Source: JBHGAV01 sp041946685 (lineage in GTDB: Bacteria > Acidobacteriota > Terriglobia > Bryobacterales > Bryobacteraceae). From it: a stretch of 6,453 nt of DNA. The notes under the pieces were generated by a model. The model saw only the letters and a list, made by a program, of their open reading frames with translations, searched no databases and had not been told where the DNA came from. The position numbers were made by a program, and so were the translations under genes. Where the stretch lies: the NCBI GenBank assembly GCA_041946685.1, contig JBHGAV010000110.1:1-6453 (forward strand). The letters run 5' to 3'. How positions within the stretch are numbered: the first letter of the stretch is position 1; every line of letters begins with the position of its first letter. Below are positions 6,276 through 6,453 of this stretch, piece by piece.

Positions 6276-6452
6276 TCAGGCTTCGAACCGGAAGGCCGGT
6301 TCCGCGGACATCGGGATTTCGAGCTTCGCGATCCTGCCCAGGTTGCCCTGCTGCCGCTTGCGCGCCGCCTCCAGTTCCTCTTCCGGAGTCTGCGGCGGGC
6401 GCTCGCCCTCGGGCTGGGCCGCCCCGGCCGAAGCGGCCAGCGCCGCCACCCA
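6276..6452 (-). CDS. C-terminus of a small, probably exported protein, partial
   Basis: This frame enters from the right edge and ends at TGA 6276-6278, 6 bp before the amidase ATG, leaving 58 visible residues. The first visible part, WVAALAASAGAAQ, looks like the end of a signal peptide with an A-x-A cleavage site. Then comes a charged, Pro/Glu-rich segment (PEGERPPQTPEEELEAARKR), a predicted helix, and the tail IAKLEIPMSAEPAFRFEA. I recall similar short tails ('…IP…EPAF.F') in small proteins encoded next to amidases in Acidobacteriota, but cannot name a family. I chose this frame over the one starting at the edge ATG (6453), which gives a Gly/Arg-rich product typical of a shadow and would run far into the amidase gene. 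Likely in one operon with the amidase. Confidence 0.65.
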   Translation of the reverse strand, partial: WVAALAASAGAAQPEGERPPQTPEEELEAARKRQQGNLGRIAKLEIPMSAEPAFRFEA

Positions 6453-6453
6453 T

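Noticed and set aside
6133..6453. Minus-strand frame starting with ATG at the right edge
   Set aside because: Gly/Arg-rich product and overlap deep into the amidase; the neighbouring frame ending at 6276 gives a plausible signal peptide and a stop properly spaced before the amidase.

Overview
The window reads as a fragment of a GC-rich bacterial chromosome. The coding style, the amidase subtype and the integrase subtype remind me of soil Acidobacteriota (Bryobacteraceae/Solibacter-like). That placement is recollection of family resemblance, not something the bases prove. No rRNA, tRNA, CRISPR array or intact insertion sequence was found.

Layout, left to right: the 3' end of larB (+, 1-225), the nickel-pincer cofactor gene; a gene-free, convergent 226-448 gap; an exported S33-type alpha/beta hydrolase on the minus strand (449-1906); a short divergent region; a tyrosine recombinase on the plus strand (about 2004-2906) that has lost two of its six catalytic residues, including the nucleophilic tyrosine; a two-gene minus-strand unit (57-aa ORF plus an unrecognised five-helix membrane protein, 4020 down to 3044) joined by an ATGA overlap; a roughly 400-bp poorly coding stretch (4021-4421) with three copies of a 17-bp direct repeat that look like the end of a lost mobile element; a SnoaL/NTF2-like gene (+, to 4811) whose natural start seems to be missing; a complete amidase-signature enzyme (minus, 4845-6269); and, 6 bp upstream of it, the tail of a small, probably exported protein running off the right edge (6276-6452).

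The two ends (larB; amidase and its partner) are very GC-rich with strongly G/C third codon positions. The middle (about 900-4400) is visibly more mixed and contains the decayed recombinase and the repeats. The simplest reading is an old, degenerating insertion or rearrangement zone between housekeeping-like genes. Functionally the genes do not form one evident pathway: the amidase and its small partner look like an operon, the 57-aa ORF and membrane protein look translationally coupled, and the rest stand alone. I see no convincing new multi-gene system. The most unusual items are the catalytically disabled recombinase, the 17-bp repeat cluster feeding into the SnoaL reading frame, and the coupled small ORF/membrane protein pair.
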